This document shows, piece by piece, positions 19,660 to 23,000 of a stretch of 23,000 nucleotides of DNA (positions are counted from its first letter, which is position 1; each line of letters opens with the position of its first letter). Under the pieces are notes generated by a model, which was not told where the DNA came from, searched no databases, and was given only the letters and a program-made list of their open reading frames with translations. The position numbers and the translations under genes were made by a program. The DNA is taken from NCBI GenBank assembly GCA_009760855.2, contig WPIO01000025.1, positions 5,492,001 through 5,515,000 of the forward strand. Direction: 5' to 3'. Source of the stretch: Cristatella mucedo (taxonomy: Eukaryota; Bryozoa; Phylactolaemata; Cristatellidae).

Positions 19660-20450
19660 TTGTCGTTGCATAAGAATTGTGGAAGTGAGCTCCATAGTCT
19701 ATGATCTGCAAAGCAAAAGGTCTTTAAGAGGAGAATGAAACAGCTAATTTATTGACCATACATGACCTGAAGCCACGAGGAGGCTGAAACTGTTGGGGCA
19801 GTTTAGCTAGGTATGAAGGAGACAAACCGTGGTGGAATTTGTGGGTCAGCATAAGCACTTTGCTCTGTATCCATTGATCAACTGGAAGCCATCTAAGCTC
19901 TTTCAGCAAAGGAGACACATGGTCAAACCATTGGAATTTGTAAACCTGCCCTGCAGCCATATTCATCGCCAGCTGAAGTGGCCTAGTGGCTTTCTATGGT
20001 ATCGCAGCCAAAAGGGAATTCCAATAATCAAGCCGAGACAGAACTAGGAGCTAGTTAAATGTTGTGCAAGCAACCGTGGAAGGCAGTCCCTAATGTTAGA
20101 TAGGGATCTAACGTGATGGCTAGCCGTGGAAGCAGTCGTCTTGTCGAAGCTTTCAAAATTTAGGCAGCTGTCGAAGATGAAACCTAAATTTTGAGCACAC
20201 AGTAATGGTTGCACAACAGCATCACTTATTAAAAGAACAAACCCTTCTAGTCCAGCCACACGCTTGGGGTTGGTGTCCTATGAGCAGCAGTTCAGTTGTA
20301 TCGTGGTTTAGTTGGAGGAAATTTGCCGACATCCAGAATCAAATGTCGGCAATGCAGGCATTCAGCTTACTGCTGAGCAGCTACTTGTGTATATTATCGA
20401 AGTCTCGGTTCGTGGCTCTGCATCCCATAATGGCTGTATGCAAAACAACA
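19660..20450 (-). mobile_element. second LINE family, RT C-terminal remnant
   Basis: On the minus strand this reads, in broken frames, LNACIADI-(stop)-FWMSANFLQL near 20355-20300, TTELLLIG, then CAQNLGFIFDSCLNF and HHVRSLSNIRDCLPRLL (about 20200-20060). It continues with VSPLLKELRWLPVDQWIQSK and HGLSPSYLAKL (about 19930-19800), and last ADHRLWSSLP near 19700. The order is that of a CR1/L2/Rex-type RT C-terminus, but the residues differ clearly from the other LINEs here, so this is a separate family. Its 3' end meets the tail of the 17862-19655 element. Confidence 0.8.
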
Positions 20451-21050
20451 TAGCAAACCCGTTGCACTTACCTTAGCCCCTCCCCCAGGCAGACAGAGTG
20501 GACCGAGCTACCCTACTCAGCCGATTAGTTCCTTAGTCGAAGGTGAGTACAAAATAAGCCAACATTCACTTTTTATCGGCCTCTGTGATCCCAGTGGAGT
20601 AAGTGAGCATGCTCCGATAATTCTTGCCTCCTTATCCTTTGCCCAGCGTTCGTCTTTGGCCCGATGAAGATATCTCGCATTAAACCTTCGTAATTCATAA
20701 CCCTAGTCCTAGTATGGGTGAATCTTTACAATCTGCGTAAAGTCAATCACCCTTTGGTGCATCACCGTGTGCTTTTATTTAGTATGTGGCTTAATCCATA
20801 TGTGGTAGTCCACCAGCAAAATTATGTGAACTGGCTGGCACACAGTCGAAGTAAATCATATAGGTTCCAAATATATGGGCGCCTCAAAGGCAGAGGCGAA
20901 TTAGTAGTCCATTACCCTTTCGGTAGGCTAAAAGGACTTCCTGCAGGAGCTGGCACATCGTTGTCCTCACCTTACTTTGTCCTCAGCTGCAGCCGAGTGG
21001 CCACAGCCCTCCTGCAGGTCTATGCACCAGCTGATTTCGGTCCGTTGCAG
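20451..21050. other. intronic sequence, nothing recognised
   Basis: No element was recognised. A frame of 148 codons (20718-21164) overlaps the candidate tail exon; only its 21051-21113 part has exon-like borders. Confidence 0.45.
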
Positions 21051-21113
21051 GACAGACGGGCCGATCAAAGATCCTTACAGAGCCGTCACGACAGTTTGTG
21101 CATGGGTGACTTG
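21051..21113 (+). CDS. candidate ADAM17-like cytoplasmic juxtamembrane exon
   Basis: This is a 63-bp open segment flanked by TCCGTTGCAG and TTG|GTAAAT, phase 0 at both ends, which is what the transmembrane exon requires. It would add DRRADQRSLQSRHDSL and a short remainder directly after CVNQS, giving the polar, basic stretch expected just inside the membrane. Human ADAM17 has a comparable VDKKLDKQYESL at this place. The cytoplasmic tail is poorly conserved, so recognition rests on charge, splice signals and phase rather than on clear homology. A longer version beginning after the AG at 21015-21016 is also open. The true exon could instead be right of the window. Confidence 0.38.
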
Positions 21114-22308
21114 GTAAATATAGCAAACGCGGTTGCTTTGACACTGCTAACTTGTCACGTCTAAACTCCCCATGGAAAAGTAGGTTCGGAAATAGTTCGC
21201 GATTTACGAGACCGTGAAGTTGACTATGCTGTGTACACGTATACGTGTTTTGTTGCAGACTAGTCCTTACTTGGTAAGGCGGAATATTTCGAAGTCGAAT
21301 AATTGGGCTGGATCGGCGTGATGTCATCCTCAGCCGTAGGCACTGGTCTAAGCCCTCACATATTACGTGTGCCGCCATGAGAAAGCAGCGTTGGGGACCA
21401 ATCCACGATCGACTGCCAGGCTACAGGGAAAGCCCATGTTTTTAATCGATTCAGGCTCTTGATTATTTCTAAAGAAGAGCCACATTAGATTTAGTTGTCC
21501 AATCTATTTCAGTGGAGGGCTTTGGCCATTACGGCATGGATACGATTGAATCGACCGGAGTCGTCACTTGACTGGGCTCACTGAGCTACGTACCGGCGGC
21601 ACCACAGCTGCACAGGGTCCTCAGCCAGACCCAGATACGTTTCCTCGGAAGTGGCATTGCCACACACCACTGTTGTCCGTAGTATTGTATCCTATTCATT
21701 AAGCTCTAAGCTATATTAGAACATTGCCCGATGTCAAAATAATTTTTTTTAAGTGCAAAATGATGATTCCGGTAGCCTGCGAGATTGCCTCTTGCTAGAA
21801 TTTGATATTGATAGCTGGACTGTGGTAGCAGATTCTGCAGGTTTTACAAGTAGAGGTAAACTTACTATCAGCTTGATTGTCTGACGACGAAAGGATTTGG
21901 AGAGGTAAGTTCTGGTAATTTGACGCTGACAAGTAGCTCACTCGGCGAGATGGTGCTGCCTCGATCTGCCTGTGGATCGGTGTAGATGGCAATGGTTTCA
22001 GTGCAGTCTGTGCAATTGTTAGCATGGTGCCGTAGGTCCTGGGTGATTGGTCGGCACAATCGGCTGCGGACGTGGGCTTCGAAGCACCTCTGATTGCAAG
22101 GCACTGGTTACAAGCAGGATAATAACAAAGTGAAGTGCCGCGACTTTTGAGTTAGTAAAGAACTGGAATAATATCTGACAATATTCTTCGTAAAACTTGG
22201 GACTGACTGTGTCTACAGATGATGGGTTCAAGTTTATAATGGTCTGAAACATGACTTAGTCACTTGCCGCAGCCGTAGAAACGCCGCGATAGGGTGCAAG
22301 TGACGTCG
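21114..22308. other. unassigned sequence
   Basis: No exon, RNA gene or transposon was recognised. Short overlapping minus-strand frames at 21795-22252 have no family motif. Confidence 0.45.
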
Positions 22309-22485
22309 CAGCCTAAGCGGCTTTCTGTTCGCATATGATAGCCAACAGACTTCGTATCTTGCAATAAAGAGAAAGTGAGATGCGTAGTAGCTGAAGGCAA
22401 GGAAGGAGGGCACTGAAGGAAGTGAGCAGCATGGAGGTGGCCGCCCAGGATGGCTGGACAAGGATTCGCCACAGTCGGCCGCAGG
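22309..22485. repeat. unnamed dispersed repeat, copy 2
   Basis: Same repeat as 17692-17858, more GC-rich. TAGCCAACAGACTT is at 22339-22352, 30 bases from the CAGCCT edge as in copy 1, and CACAGTCGGCCGCAG is near the right edge. A minus-strand frame of 136 codons crosses it (22234-22644) without recognisable motifs, so a coding role is unproven. Confidence 0.7.
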
Positions 22486-23000
22486 AGAGTAGATGACACG
22501 CTTATGATATCGTCTCACTTGCAGACGAACTGAACCGTTGGACCTCCTCATTTCTGACTTGAACAGTAAAACGCCATCCCGTTGGATTGAAATACGGCAA
22601 ACGTAATAAAAAAAACAAAGGCAAGAATAATTGAAAAATCCCAAGAAAGTACTCGAGTTGCAAATGCGATTATTTTGGCATCGGAGCGTACGACGAACAT
22701 TTCACTGGGAAAATCCGGTATTGCGCGAATGCCATATCCCGAGTAGCATCTTACAAGTAATGAGCCCAATGGCAGCCACTGGTAGTTGGTTCACTCTCTT
22801 CAAGCTTCCCGACAGGTTTTACCTAAACCAGCATATAATGTGTCGAAATGTGCGTTTTGCCTGTGATATCAAGGTCGGGGCTATATTTCCTACGATGGCA
22901 CGCTCTATTCTTCATTCTCTCTCGCTCGCGATATCCTTTGAGGTTGTTCACCACTTCTAAGTCCGGCAGATAGTTCAGCTACGTATACGAAGTCGCCCTT
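22486..23000. other. unassigned sequence to window edge
   Basis: No feature was recognised. A + frame at 22631-22960 has no family resemblance. Further cytoplasmic-tail exons of the host gene would be expected here or beyond, but none can be identified. Confidence 0.45.

Larger units (their letters stand above)
2434..21113 (+). other. ADAM17: ADAM17/TACE-like gene, partial (C-terminal half)
   Basis: This is the span of a host gene assembled from short exons. ADAM17 is a type I membrane metalloprotease that sheds ectodomains such as TNF, EGFR ligands and Notch at the cell surface. The exons occur in protein order on one strand: disintegrin, Cys-rich, membrane-proximal CxxCC region, stalk, transmembrane segment. 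Each junction is phase-compatible: 2/2, 2/2, 1/1, 0/0, 1/1, then a candidate 0/0. Intron lengths are about 6.4 kb, 5.1 kb, 163 bp, 189 bp, 2.2 kb and perhaps 3.7 kb. The large introns are filled with LINEs and microsatellites. The catalytic HExxH domain is not in the window. Orthology to ADAM17 rather than ADAM10 rests on the CSDxNxxCC junction, the C-K-x-CC motif and the FWxP transmembrane core, compared with family sequence from memory. Confidence 0.85.

Noticed and set aside
22234-22644. 136-codon minus-strand frame as a gene
   Set aside because: No recognisable motif, overlaps the dispersed repeat, and the other repeat copy does not preserve the frame.

Overview
This window is animal nuclear DNA. 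It has spliceosomal introns, long intronic spacers, several 5'-truncated LINE retrotransposons and long GA and TG microsatellites. There is no prokaryotic gene organisation. The phylum cannot be fixed from the sequence; a TE-rich, large-intron metazoan (probably an invertebrate) fits best.

The host gene is not visible as a long ORF. Six short exons on the + strand, with mutually compatible splice phases, spell the C-terminal half of an ADAM17/TACE-type membrane metalloprotease: disintegrin (2434-2535), Cys-rich (8974-9141), the rest of the Cys-rich/membrane-proximal region (14281-14381 and 14545-14765), juxtamembrane stalk/CANDIS (14955-15033) and transmembrane segment (17270-17358). A seventh, less certain basic juxtamembrane exon is proposed at 21051-21113. 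The signal peptide, prodomain and catalytic domain lie left of the window. The rest of the tail was not found and may lie to the right.

The introns hold most of the sequence. One LINE family of the CR1/L2 type gives the copies at 4084-5544 (+), 9427-10009 (+), 10834-13660 (-), 16074-16729 (+) and 17862-19655 (+). All are 5'-truncated and end in a stem-loop region followed by (ATT)n. The 10834-13660 copy keeps an 849-codon open frame with partial endonuclease plus reverse transcriptase, but its endonuclease SDH motif reads SDL. Older relatives lie at 297-2130 (-, split by GA arrays) and 7642-8080 (-). A second LINE family is at 19660-20450 (-). A tRNA-like SINE candidate, a LINE/SINE tail and an unnamed dispersed repeat pair (17692-17858 and 22309-22485) complete the repeats.

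The host observations most worth checking concern the Cys-rich exon. It is frame-neutral, uses an apparent GC donor and sits between two UG-rich arrays. The membrane-proximal exon also carries an insertion. I found no convincing new multi-gene system; the interest lies in the split ADAM17 gene and in the LINE 3'-end covariation.
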